Below, in pieces: positions 21,691 to 30,955 of a DNA stretch of 64,000 nt (positions are counted from its first letter, which is position 1; each line of letters starts with the position of its first letter). This DNA is from Trichobilharzia regenti (lineage: Eukaryota > Platyhelminthes > Trematoda > Strigeidida > Schistosomatidae): the NCBI GenBank assembly GCA_944472135.2, contig OX235270.1, forward strand, positions 144,413,632 to 144,477,631. Direction: 5' to 3'. Under the pieces are notes generated by a model that was given only the letters and a program-made list of their open reading frames with translations, did not search any database and was not told where the DNA came from. The translations under genes and the position numbers were made by a program.

Positions 21691-22048
21691 TGTCAATGTA
21701 GTTGAAGATTGAACGAGCAATGCATGGTTGTTTGCTCAAAACCAACTTCCCCATTTTTCGCGGAGGCATCAATACGACAGTAATCGTCTCATCGGTCGCT
21801 GTTCAGAAAGAAGTCAGCAGAAAACAGTCAGAAGTAATATTGTGATTTATTATTGTAATAATTGTTCACAGACCTTAGTCATACGTGATTTATATGTTGG
21901 TGTAACAATAAAGAATCCACGAGTCAACAATCGGTCATTTGGTTTTTTCATCCGTTATTACTAAGCGTTTCTGAAAATCTTCAAGGAACAGCGTGGGCCC
22001 AAGCGTAGCGAGAGCTGGGCATTAACGGTTTATGAGACGTGATTGACA
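21691..22048 (+). repeat. 5' LTR of gag-only element copy C
   Basis: 358 bp, TGTCAATG...ATTGACA. AATAAAG (about 21907) marks the likely polyadenylation signal of the LTR. Downstream TTTCTGACGATGG is shared with copy B. Confidence 0.88.
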
Positions 22049-22193
22049 GTTTCTGACGATGGTAACAGAATCTGGCGGATTCAGACAGTTGGTGAAAGTT
22101 TGGATAGTCACCGTTCATCTTTCCTGGTGCCGGTCAAGTCCTCTTTGAACAAGAAATATCTGGAACTATTTTGGAATTGGGTCAAGTTCAACA

Positions 22194-24181
22194 ATGCCTG
22201 GGTCAAAGAAGGGACAGAGTGTCTTGGATACAAACAGGAAAGTAAGTCATGGCGACTTGTCTGTTACTTGTAACGATGTGTCTGATGTTAAGCATGACAT
22301 GGTTGATGTTACTGTTTCGCCGTTCAGGGATAATAGGAACATCAAACTCCCTAAATTAGAACCACGGTGTTTCGATGGAAACCCGGCTGATTATTTACAA
22401 TTTGTAAAGGAGTTTGAGATCATGTTGAGTAGTTTTTTATTAAGTGATGAATTGAAATTGATGTATTTGATGAGGTATTGCACTGGAGATGCTTCAAGAG
22501 CTATATAGTGCTATAGGCTCATGCCCCCTAATGAGGGATACGCTGAGGCTATGAGCATATTACGTCAAAGATTTGGAAGACCTTCAATGATTGTAAGGAA
22601 CGTATTCGAAGCTGTCAAAGGTAACGGCAGTCAACTTCAAGATGACTCCAAGGCACTTACTGAGTTTTTAGATAATCTTATGACTTATAAGAATGCCTTG
22701 ATTTCGATGAATTGCATGAATTACCTCAACTCAAGTTTTATACTAGAAGTAATGGCGAGACGCGTACCTACTCGACTGCAAAGGAAGTGGGTGAAGATAA
22801 GCTCCCGTATGGAGGATAAGGGTATCGAGCCATAATTTGATGATATCCTGAAACTGGTAAACAATAGTGTCAATCAAGCTCTGAGCAAGTTTGCCAGTAT
22901 ATTGCATCCCACCCCTAGAATAGAGCAGTATGAGAGCAAAATGCAATCATTTATGACGAAAGGGTCCCAGGGAGGTGGATATCGAGAAGGCACCATGATG
23001 TCTAGTAATGCATATAGACATAGTGAGTGTAACAGGTTTCGTAGTACATCCTCAACAGATAAGTGACAGGCTGCAAGACAAACACGGTTGTGTTTTACGC
23101 GTTTGCAAGAGGTGCATACAAAGGTGAACTGTGAATCAGTGAGCAAGTTCAGTGATAAGCTAAATGTGAAATCCAGGTCTTATTCCGAATTGTGTGACGA
23201 TAAAGGTGTGGTCAGGAAGTCTGTAGCTGCAACTGGTAAGCCATGGTTGAATAGAGTGTCACGGAGGACACCGAAGTTTGTGGAGGAGAAGAGATTTACT
23301 GTTTCAGAGTCCAGTTCTGACTCCGCGAGTTTACAGGGTATTAATAGTCAGAGTTATGGTGTAAAACCTTTGAGGATTTGTGAGGAGGAACCCAAATTGT
23401 CCACTTCTGTTCTTGAAGAGTTTGCAAATGATGAAGTTGATCATGCAAGCGGAAGGTAAAGTGAACATTTGTGATAATGATCATGATAGTGCACGTTTGT
23501 CTTTGGTTGATCATGATGAGTGGAAAACCTACTACTACTTAGTTGAATGAAAGCTCTGTACAACTTGAACGTGAAGTAGAATTAAGAGCAGGTGCAGTGA
23601 CAGAAGGTTTGGATACTCATGAGACCGTCAGTGTAAATGATCAGCGTGTAGCTCACCTATAAACAGATGTTAATGCCAAACTGGAGCTAATAATAAGAGA
23701 CAGCAGTGGTGGTAATCTTGCAGTTGGACAACCTTCTAAAAGCCGAACAACAACAGCTTCTGATGCACCGCTGAGTTCATCAACCTGTGTCACTCAATCG
23801 TCGTCGGTGTTGTCATCCATGATGAAAGAGACGTCCATGAACTCGCGTGTCCTATGCTTTGACTACGCTAGTATCGGTCCGTTTGAAAAGGCGAAAGATA
23901 TTGGTCAGTTTAGTGGGGATAAGCCAACTGTGTATGAGAGGTTAATTGTTAAGCTGGCTTGCACGAATAAAGGCATCTCAAGTTTCAAGTTACTATTTGA
24001 ATGTTATTATCTTTGGTGTAAATTACTCTGTGTCTACGCTTGGTTGACCAGATACGTCGTGTGTTTGTTCGTCATCTATATTCTACGATACAATGACATG
24101 GGCGTGTTACCGTTCAGATTTGAGGATATAGATGATAGAAGGAGGCCAGCAAATGAACTCTTCGACAATTTTTCAACCTAG
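22194..24181 (+). pseudogene. DUF1759-type gag frame of copy C, broken
   Basis: Same gene as in copy B but with several breaks. MPGSKKGQSV to CTGDASRAI is open (22194-22508), ending in TAG. RQRFGRPSMIVRN to MEDKGIEP is open (22521-22835), ending in TAA. A TGA lies near 23064. The middle block is open 23088-23459 and frameshifted after VDHASGR. The C-terminal block, 23807-24181, has the hydrophobic segment LCVYAWLTRYVVCLFV and ends DNFST. The nonsense codons after SRAI and GIEP and the TGA are also in copy A; the last two are also in E. Copy B has sense codons at those sites. Confidence 0.8.
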
Positions 24182-24339
24182 GGCGTCAACCTGAGAAGGG
24201 TTGTAGGCGTACTGCTGTAAGTCCTACACTTCTTCAAGGGTAGTTCATCAAGGCAGAATCCACAACATTTGATGTATTGATTGTACATATGTTTGTGTTA
24301 AATATTTGTGTGGGTTCCAAATAATGCAATTGTTGGTTC

Positions 24340-25105
24340 ATTTTATATTTCGAATATCCTCACTGAGTCATATGAATAAGAAGACGTTCAGGAAGGAGAC
24401 TCTTTTTGGCGAATCCATTTACATAGCTGCACCATCTCATTTGTATATAATTATACATGTAAGTACACGACGTTTTTCATGTTAAGGCAATTGATGAGAT
24501 AATAAAATAATGATCTAATATAAAAACAAGGCTAATTAGACAGCAACTAAAGTAAGATTGAGTTAGTAAGTTAGATGACGTAACATAATTGACTAAAATG
24601 TTTCAACTTAGGTCAGAGCAGTAACAGAGGTAATTACACCATTATGGATAAGATTTTAGTTTGATAAATCACACACAGTGTTGTACAGTTATATTAACTG
24701 ATCAGTTGATACAACTGTAGATAACTGTGTGTGATTTATTCAAATAAATGTTGATCCGTAATGGAGTTATACCCTGCCACAGTACCCAGATTTTATACTT
24801 ATATCAATAGGTATTTATAGGTACAGACTAAGTAGAATTGCGGTAGACATCAATGCCGTTTAAATAAGAACTGATATTAATCAATTAAGCTGGATGACGT
24901 AACATAAGTTAGTAGAAAGTGAGCGTTGTTCAATCAGCAACAGTGGTAGTGAGGTGAAGAACTTACATCGGATGGGGCTAGAGAACAAAATAGTTGAAGA
25001 TGCAAAATATTACAGTTGAGAAGACAAATTAATACTAATGAAGAAACAGAAAAAAAGAAAAGGTAGAATTTACTTGTCGAGTAATATCAGCCAACTCACA
25101 GAAAT
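24340..25105. other. No gene recognised; contains a long hairpin
   Basis: About 765 bp of AT-rich sequence with no recognised frame or family. The notable item is the inverted repeat at 24664-24739. Confidence 0.4.
24664..24739. repeat. Long imperfect hairpin
   Basis: Left arm ATAAATCACACACAGT (24664-24679) pairs perfectly with 24724-24739. After a 4-nt by 4-nt mismatch, TACAGTT (24684-24690) pairs with AACTGTA (24713-24719). The loop holds a perfect 12-bp palindrome, AACTGATCAGTT. It could be a small foldback or MITE remnant. Confidence 0.6.
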
Positions 25106-25451
25106 TGTCAGTGTTCAGCTCTTACAATGCTGGACCTCACACTGTTCCTGGAAGACTTTCAGAAACAGTTTGTAATAATCAACGCGAAAAATCAGAACAC
25201 AGATTGGCAACCCGAGAATCCTTTATTCTTACGCCAATATGTAACCAACAATAAGGTTATTATACACAAGGTCTAAGAATAAATGTTATAACAATAAATC
25301 ACGAGAATACTTCTGATAGTTTTATATCATCCACCGAACAGCGAGGGTGAGACGATGACTGCCGTATTGATGACTCCCGCGAAAAATATGGGGAAGTTGG
25401 GTTTGAGCAAACAACCATGAACTGATCGTTCAATTTTCAACCACATTGATA
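25106..25451 (-). repeat. LTR of gag-only element copy D
   Basis: About 346 bp. The element-strand start is TATCAATG (TGTCAATG in other copies); TGACA is retained at the other end. It is preceded on the element strand by GGCGGGAAC, the counterpart of the purine tract GCCGGGGAG before the 3' LTR of copy B. Confidence 0.65.
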
Positions 25452-26178
25452 GTTCCCGCCAAGAATGGGATCCATCTCTTTTTCGCATCACAATCAATAC
25501 ACGTTGACTTGGATGCCAGTGCGAGAACCTGGGTCACATGGACAAACCTGAAGTGGAAAACACATAGGAAAGCCAACACACAACAGGCATGCCCACAGCA
25601 CAATCAGATTTGTCGACGACTATCTACGCCTTCCAGTTATAGGCATCCTCTTGACATCTTGCAACATAATCGCCACTTGCTAGAATGACTTTTTCAGAAC
25701 GCAACTTGACCAACCCAGCACCTTGTGATGCTCTTCGCGCATCCTCTCATCTATTCACTTTCAATTACCACTGCGATCTCTTGTCACTCATTCTGCCTCA
25801 GTTCTAACAACGGTGACGTATGCAAGCCTCAGTCGTCTACACTCTCGCTCCCCGTCATGTAGGACCACAGCCTAAATGGAAACATAACATATAACACCCC
25901 ACACATATATACAAACAGTACACATAACCTCGCCGATCATGTTTTGATGTAATTCCTTCGAAGAATCGCAGGACTTACACCAGTGCCCCTGCAACCCTTC
26001 TCAGGTTGACGGTTGTAAGTTGTTGAATGTCCGGACACAAACAAGATTAACCAACAATTACATTATTTGGAGCCCACATAAATGTTTAACACAAACATAT
26101 GTACAATCAATACATCAAATGTTGTGGATTCTGCTTGATGAACCACCCTTGAAGAAGTGTAGGACTTACAGCAGTACG
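25106..26178 (-). mobile_element. Gag-only LTR element, copy D (3' tail and LTR only)
   Basis: Minus-strand fragment of the 3' half: an LTR at 25106-25451 and the non-coding tail to about 26178. It includes the block matching 33780-34056 of copy B and two units of the 3' repeat. The LTR is more diverged than those of A-C, so this is an older insertion. No gag frame remains. The right end changes to a LINE tail near 26178. Confidence 0.72.
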
Positions 26179-26430
26179 TATGCCTACAGCCACGGGTTGA
26201 GGATGAAACGAAGTGAATTTTCCCGCGAAACCTGGAGGACAACTGTATAATTCAATAACCATGCGGCCTGGTTCAGGCAATGAGTATATATATATAAATT
26301 GTTGTCCATTAAAACTTGTAGAGAATCTGCGATTTGTTATTGTATCATACTTGATCGCGCCTGTAAAAATGGCATGCACTGTCATGTAAATTTATATGTT
26401 TATATGAAAATATACATTATTATTATAACT
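26179..26430 (+). repeat. LINE 3' tail
   Basis: Matches 9765-10050: GTATGCCTACA, the CGGCCTGGTTCAG block, a (TA)n run, CCTGTAAAAATGGCATGCA and a final ATTATTATT run. Confidence 0.6.
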
Positions 26431-26544
26431 TCAGCCACAGACCTTGCATTAGTAGTTTTGTCATTAAATACATATCCAAATGTGATAGAGTTTTCAAAGT
26501 ACGATAGCAATGGTGATTAAATCTACTATTTGTGTGCTTCGAAA

Positions 26545-27050
26545 TGATGTCGTTGATCAGCTATGTCGGGCTCACCAATTGTTGTATTTGCTGTTTTTGA
26601 TCAAACAAGCGTACACTTATATCCAAGTGTGGTGAGAGCTGGCTGTTAGTCAAAACTGGTGGATAGTAATTTACGTCAATGTCCTCAATATTGGTCGTGA
26701 GAAAAATAAGAACAAAAACTTTGTGTAGGCGAATACAGTTAGCATTTAGATGATCTGACATTCAAGAAACATTCACGAAGAGATGAAAGATTAACTTTCT
26801 GTTAGAAACAACCAAGCAGACAACTGTCTTTTTCTGCTAATTATAATCTGTAATACGTACATGAAAATCTATAAATACGCGTTGATTTCCTTAATAAACA
26901 ATCTATTGCCTGACCCTTGTCTTCTGTTGTTACACTAGTACTTCTTCGCGTTTATTACTGTCCTAACGTGATTACTCGATATTCACAACGTAAATCAAAA
27001 GGCACTTGATGAGTACGAGCGTGTATTTTTGCAGCGGTCAAAATTCAAAA
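26545..27050 (-). repeat. Gypsy LTR relic with primer-binding region
   Basis: On the minus strand the end reads ACAACA then ATTGGTGAGCCCGACATAG, the same arrangement as at 30125-30300 (TTGGTGAGCCTGAC). Both share an upstream block with CGTACTC, AAGTRCC and TTTTGATT/GGTTT. TGGTGAGCC is a plausible tRNA-primed start site. The region is about 300 bp longer than the other, probably through an insertion. Outer boundaries are uncertain. Confidence 0.45.
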
Positions 27051-27059
27051 GTTAAGCGA

Positions 27060-27540
27060 GTACAATGTATCGATTGTTAACATGCAATCTTTAGAGTGAT
27101 AAATAAATCAAAGTTCAACTACTTAGTGAAAGCATACTACGATGATGAATGGTGAAATGGATCACTACACTGAAACGGCGAAGTCTTTGTTGCAACTTCA
27201 ACATACTTGGTGCAATAGGACGATAACTATTCAGAGAGAATTGGTAACCTCTTCCGAGGAAGAGTTTGCCGTAGAATTTGACATAACCTATCGGACTCCG
27301 TAAACTTTTGTACTTAACTGTCATTAGCAGTACCATTTACACAAGTATTTGATTGGGTAAATTACTTTACAGTTATGATCCCTCTGGCGGTACGTTCGAA
27401 GTTGGAGACAGTTTTGCACGTGCTTGCTCTGAAATTCATTTACTGCTTATTATCGTTTAATCCTTGAAATTTTGTTCCAAATCTCTAGAAAATCGTGATC
27501 GTAGAAACACAATTGTTTAGATAGAGGCTCAAATTCGGTT
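27060..27540. other. No recognised feature
   Basis: About 480 bp without a recognisable frame or repeat. Confidence 0.35.
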
Positions 27541-27753
27541 ATAATTTTATTTTTTATTTTTATTTATTTTATTTTTTATTACAGCTTGATTCTACACCAT
27601 ATTTTTGGTACAAGTGTGGAATTTTCAGCGTGGATATCGGTAGCCCAAAATTCGCAGGCCGACCATCGATATCAAGTGTGCGTCGGCGTGGGCTCGAACC
27701 CTGGACCATGTGAATGGTCGGCGAGAGTCCTAACCACTGTGCCACCGACGCAC
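27541..27753 (-). mobile_element. tRNA-derived SINE, copy 1
   Basis: Minus-strand unit whose head folds like a tRNA. GCGTCGG pairs with CCGACGC; an A-box-like TGGCACAGTGG and a B-box GGTTCGAGCCC are in place. The body that follows (GATATCGATGGTCGGCCTGC, ACCGATATCCA, GAATCAAGCTGTAA) matches 53925-54045. It ends in a long A-rich tail. It would be transcribed by RNA polymerase III and moved by a LINE. Confidence 0.75.
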
Positions 27754-27758
27754 AAAAA

Positions 27759-27829
27759 GCGCTCCCGCGCCGGGAGTCGAACCCGGGCCGCCTGAGCAAG
27801 GAATCCTAACCGCACTACCGTACCATAAT
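27759..27829 (-). pseudogene. tRNA-Glu-like pseudogene or SINE head
   Basis: On the minus strand, GCGGTTAGGATTCCT and GGCGGCCCGGGTTCGACTCC are as in tRNA-Glu, with a perfect B box. The anticodon loop is shortened (CCTTGCTCAGG), and the 5' acceptor strand does not pair with the 3' GCGGGAG, so it cannot be a working tRNA. TTTTT directly downstream (27757-27753) is a polymerase III terminator. It lies immediately in front of the SINE head, which could make a double-headed unit. Confidence 0.6.
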
Positions 27830-27839
27830 ACAGTATCTA

Positions 27840-28956
27840 CTACTAGCTCTCAAAATGGTTTGAGTGCAGATCTCACTCCTGTGATACACGTGAAAGATGT
27901 TCTGTTAGAGAACTCTGAGTTCTGTAAATTAAACCTCCTTTTGAAAGATATCCAGAGGCAAGTAAGTGAACTTCAGGAAAAATTAGGTCAGTTTGATAGC
28001 ATGTCACTGCCAATCTCAAATATCACGGAGAGCCATCCTGATATTGGCCAGGTTAAGTCTTTACTGGATGTAACTCAAAACTAGCTTTCGGATTTAGACC
28101 CAATAGCCTGTCTGTTAAAACAACATCCTAAAATATCTCCAGACAACCAAATAAAGCTGAAAATCTGATTGACTGCTTGGCTACGGAGGTGATGAAGCGT
28201 ATAACCTCTTCTCACCAAGCTATAATTTACAACGTCCCAGATTCTCTGCCTCTGAAACTGTAAGACACACAATCCTGATTTGTTGCGGCATGGCTAGTGT
28301 TCCATGTGAATGCAAAAGACTTCGTAAAAAGTCTAACCAGGCTAATTGCCCCATCATTTTTAAATTCAGTAATTCCCTTGATGCTAGTGAGTTCACTAAA
28401 TGTCAGGATCACTTAAGACTGAATAGCAGTTATAAGTCTATAACCGTAGCTCAGGATAAAACAGCATGTCAGCGCAGAATAATGCGTAGTAATAACCTGG
28501 TCACCTCCTCTAGCTTAGATTTACCAAAAAGGATCGTGCACAGCAACAGACACCTAGTGCTGAAACTAGCATCCAGCAAACTACACAACAAACACGCTTG
28601 CCAATGGAACTAGGAACTGATTTAGATACCACTACCCTTGTAAATAAAGCCTCATCGAAAGATGTTAAAATAGCTAGAACTTCTGAAAGTTCTAAGAAAT
28701 TTTCCACCAGAGGTAGTGAGCTCACCACGACGAACAAATTTCGCAGGTTGAGACCAATGATGGGGAAGAACACTTTCTATTCAATAACCCTGCAGGGAGT
28801 AAGAATGTCAAAAAACCATCATACGTCTGCAATGATTAAAGACCAAGTGTATGTATTCAGCAGACCAAAGTTCAAAGTTATTCGTTTACTTCCATATGAA
28901 ACAATATTAGACCTGTTAACGGCTTGGAGCGTAAATGCTAGGTCAGGATGTTGACG
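27840..28956 (+). pseudogene. CR1-type LINE family 2, ORF1 (degenerate)
   Basis: Plus-strand frames with the same plan as family-1 ORF1: a coiled-coil-like stretch (LLLKDIQRQVSELQEKLGQF) in 27860-28084, then AIIYNVPDSLPLK, then ECKRLRKKSNQANCPIIFKF and SITVAQDKTACQRRIM in 28290-28613. Frameshifts and stops separate them. The right end is cut by a gypsy fragment at about 28957. It is tentatively assigned to the family whose ORF2 lies at 34.7 kb. Confidence 0.6.
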
Positions 28957-28992
28957 TTCCTGCGTGGACGGAGGGAGAACACTAACCTCTGC

Positions 28993-29600
28993 TCATGTTT
29001 TGACTAAGAATGTAGTACCGGTATTTCTATCTGTTACATAAAACAAACGACTGCTAGATCGTAGATTTTCGACAATAGAAGTTTTCATACATGACGATAT
29101 ATCTTTTGGTTTAGCGTGAAAGTTGCAAGGTGAACGACACCGTCGTGCATTGCTTCCGTAACTATGGTGGTACCAGCAAATATTATCGCGATGTCGTGAT
29201 GTGCTAGGTGACCGAGAACGATGTCGACGAGACGAGCTTCTAGGACGACTTGGTCGTGTGCGCGTGGTCAGTGCTGCCAAACGACTCAGTAAGGTGTCGG
29301 ATTTGTGTTCTAGAGTCTGTATCCTGTCGTAAGTGTCTGGTATTCTGATAGTGGAAGCAACAGATTGAGATGTTGACCTCTCATACATGCGACCCGCGAT
29401 TTTGGCCAGCTTTTCTGTGTCAATATCGTCGTCTCCGAAAGCAAGAACTTGCTGGATATTCACAGCCTTCGCAGCCAGATTTGGTAAAAGAGACGTTTAT
29501 CGATTTCTCTTCCTGCTACTAGGCTTTGCATATCCCTCATGAGTTGCGATGAGGTTTTATCACCTAGCTCTGAATTGCTTAACAAACGATCGAGTCCTTG
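28993..29600 (-). pseudogene. Gypsy gag C-terminus and protease start
   Basis: The minus-strand piece 29463-28993 has NIQQVLAFGDDDIDTEKLAK (capsid end), an Arg/Ser-rich run, the nucleocapsid knuckle ICWYHHSYGSNARRCRSPC, then SSRLFYVTDRNTGTTFLVKT. That last block corresponds to the protease start, but the catalytic DTG Asp is replaced by Lys (KTG). Just upstream, in another frame, is capsid-like LLSNSELGDKTSSQLMRDMQ. The lost Asp alone would inactivate the protease. Confidence 0.7.
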
Positions 29601-30124
29601 CCTATCTGGAAGCGAAGTGCATCAAAGTACCTCATCCTTCAACTTACTGTAAGGCACTTCTGTGCTGCGTTGAACTATGTATTGTCATACCTGCTCGGCG
29701 ACTTCGTCTGGTACTACTGTACTCAAAATGCCGAATTTAGCCGTCTGTTACGTGAGCTTGTTGGTAGTGAGATAATGCTCCGTTCGTGCCAACCAAAGAT
29801 AGGGGTATCTGGGCTTAAAAACTGGTACAGTAAGAGAATTAGTACTAACAGATCCCAGGTCTAAGTTATTAGAGGTATTGGAAGACATGTTTCAATTCGT
29901 AGAAAAATGGTCTAAGAGTAACAAAATAGCAAACATTATGCACACTAAGAATATGGCAAAACAGAAAGCATGTAATGCAGATGCTTACCACAGGTTACTG
30001 CAGAATGTGTGATAAGAAAGCACAAGAATGGGTTCGAAATGACTATAATATATATGGATCCGATAAAGTTAGAGTTTTATTAATCCAGCAAGTGTAATGA
30101 TGCGTCGGGGTCAACAAGTTATCG

Positions 30125-30300
30125 TCAGGCTCACCAATTTGTTGCGTGCGTTATTTGACTAAACTCGCCTACACGTATATTCTAGCACTTCTTCACTTTT
30201 AATAATGTGCATAGACGTTGTGTTTACTCAACGCCTACAACATGAAACCAAAAGGTACTTGCGAAGAGTACGATCGTGTATCTGTAACACATACGGACCA
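30125..30300 (-). repeat. Gypsy LTR segment next to the gag fragment
   Basis: On the minus strand it starts near TGTGTTACAGATACACGATC and ends AACAAAT, followed by TTGGTGAGCCTGAC, matching the relic at 26.55-27.05 kb. It is the 5' LTR side for the gag fragment to the left. Confidence 0.5.
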
Positions 30301-30453
30301 CAGCCACAACCAAGGGAAAAAGAAGACAAAGAAGGCGAGGAAGAGGCGTTTATTTCAAACCATCCAGGATTAAGTTAACCGGGCAACAGGCTAATTATCA
30401 TCGTTTATAAGAAGTCTGGATAAATGGTCTTTCCCCTGTTCCAGTAAGGCCAC
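30300..30453. repeat. Dispersed repeat family F, left half (target of copy B)
   Basis: Matches 45102-45260 (GGAAGCGTTTATTT, ACAAGTTAGTTATCGTC). It continues at 34415 after gag-only copy B. The copy at 45.1-45.3 kb has no insertion and so represents the empty target site. Confidence 0.7.
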
Positions 30454-30811
30454 TGCCAATGGAGTTGAAGATTGAACGATCAATTCTTGGTTGTTTGCTT
30501 AAAATCAACTTCCCCAATTTTCGCGGAGGCATCAATACGACAGTCATCGTCTCATCGGTCGCTGTTCAGAAAGAAGAGTGAAACATCGTCAGAAGTAATA
30601 CAATGATTTATTATTGTAATATTTGTTTTCAGACCTTAGTTCACTTATTCTTTTTATATGTTGGTGTAACAATAAAGAAATATCAAGCGGCAGATCGGTG
30701 TTTTGGTTTTTTCGTCCGTTATAACTAAGCGTTTCTGAAATCTTCAAGGAACAGCGTGGGCCCGAGCGTAGCGAGAGCTGGGCATTAACGGTTTATGAGA
30801 CGTGATTGACA
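30454..30811 (+). repeat. 5' LTR of gag-only element copy B
   Basis: 358 bp. Starts TGCCAATGGAG, ends GATTGACA. AATAAA at 30671-30676. The start differs slightly from the 3' LTR (TGTCAATGTAG). About 23 nt downstream, TGGCGGATTC (30835-30844) could be a primer-binding site, but no tRNA match is assigned. Confidence 0.92.
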
Positions 30812-30955
30812 GTTTCTGACGATGGAAACAGATCTGGCGGATTCAAACAGTTGGTGAAAGTTTGGATAGTCACCGTTCATCTTTCCTGGTGCCGGTCAAG
30901 TCCTCTTTGAACAAGCAATATCTGGAACTATTTTGGAATTGGGTCAAGTTCAACA

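Larger units (their letters stand above)
21691..24339 (+). mobile_element. Gag-only LTR element, copy C (3' end missing)
   Basis: Plus-strand copy inserted in CR1 copy 2. The 5' LTR is 21691-22048 (358 bp), followed by the broken gag frame and the first 3' repeat unit. Similarity to copy B ends at about 24339, so the 3' LTR is missing. Left flank 21686-21690 is AGTAC. Confidence 0.85.
28957..30310 (-). mobile_element. Ty3/gypsy fragment: LTR, gag and protease start
   Basis: Minus-strand 5' part of a gypsy: LTR near 30300-30125, decayed gag, and nucleocapsid-protease to 28993. It ends abruptly in protease at about 28957. Related to gypsy copy 1 but not the same family. Confidence 0.6.

Noticed and set aside
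22743..22946. The same 67-residue frame found at 1038-1241, 8099-8302 and, on the minus strand, at 22743-22946, as a conserved small gene
   Set aside because: It is antisense to the gag frame and conserved only because the element copies are nearly identical.
27759..27829. Functional tRNA-Glu gene
   Set aside because: The acceptor stem does not pair and the anticodon loop is shortened.
30835..30844. TGGCGGATTC as a firm primer-binding site
   Set aside because: It lies about 23 nt from the LTR end, and I could not match it confidently to a tRNA 3' end.
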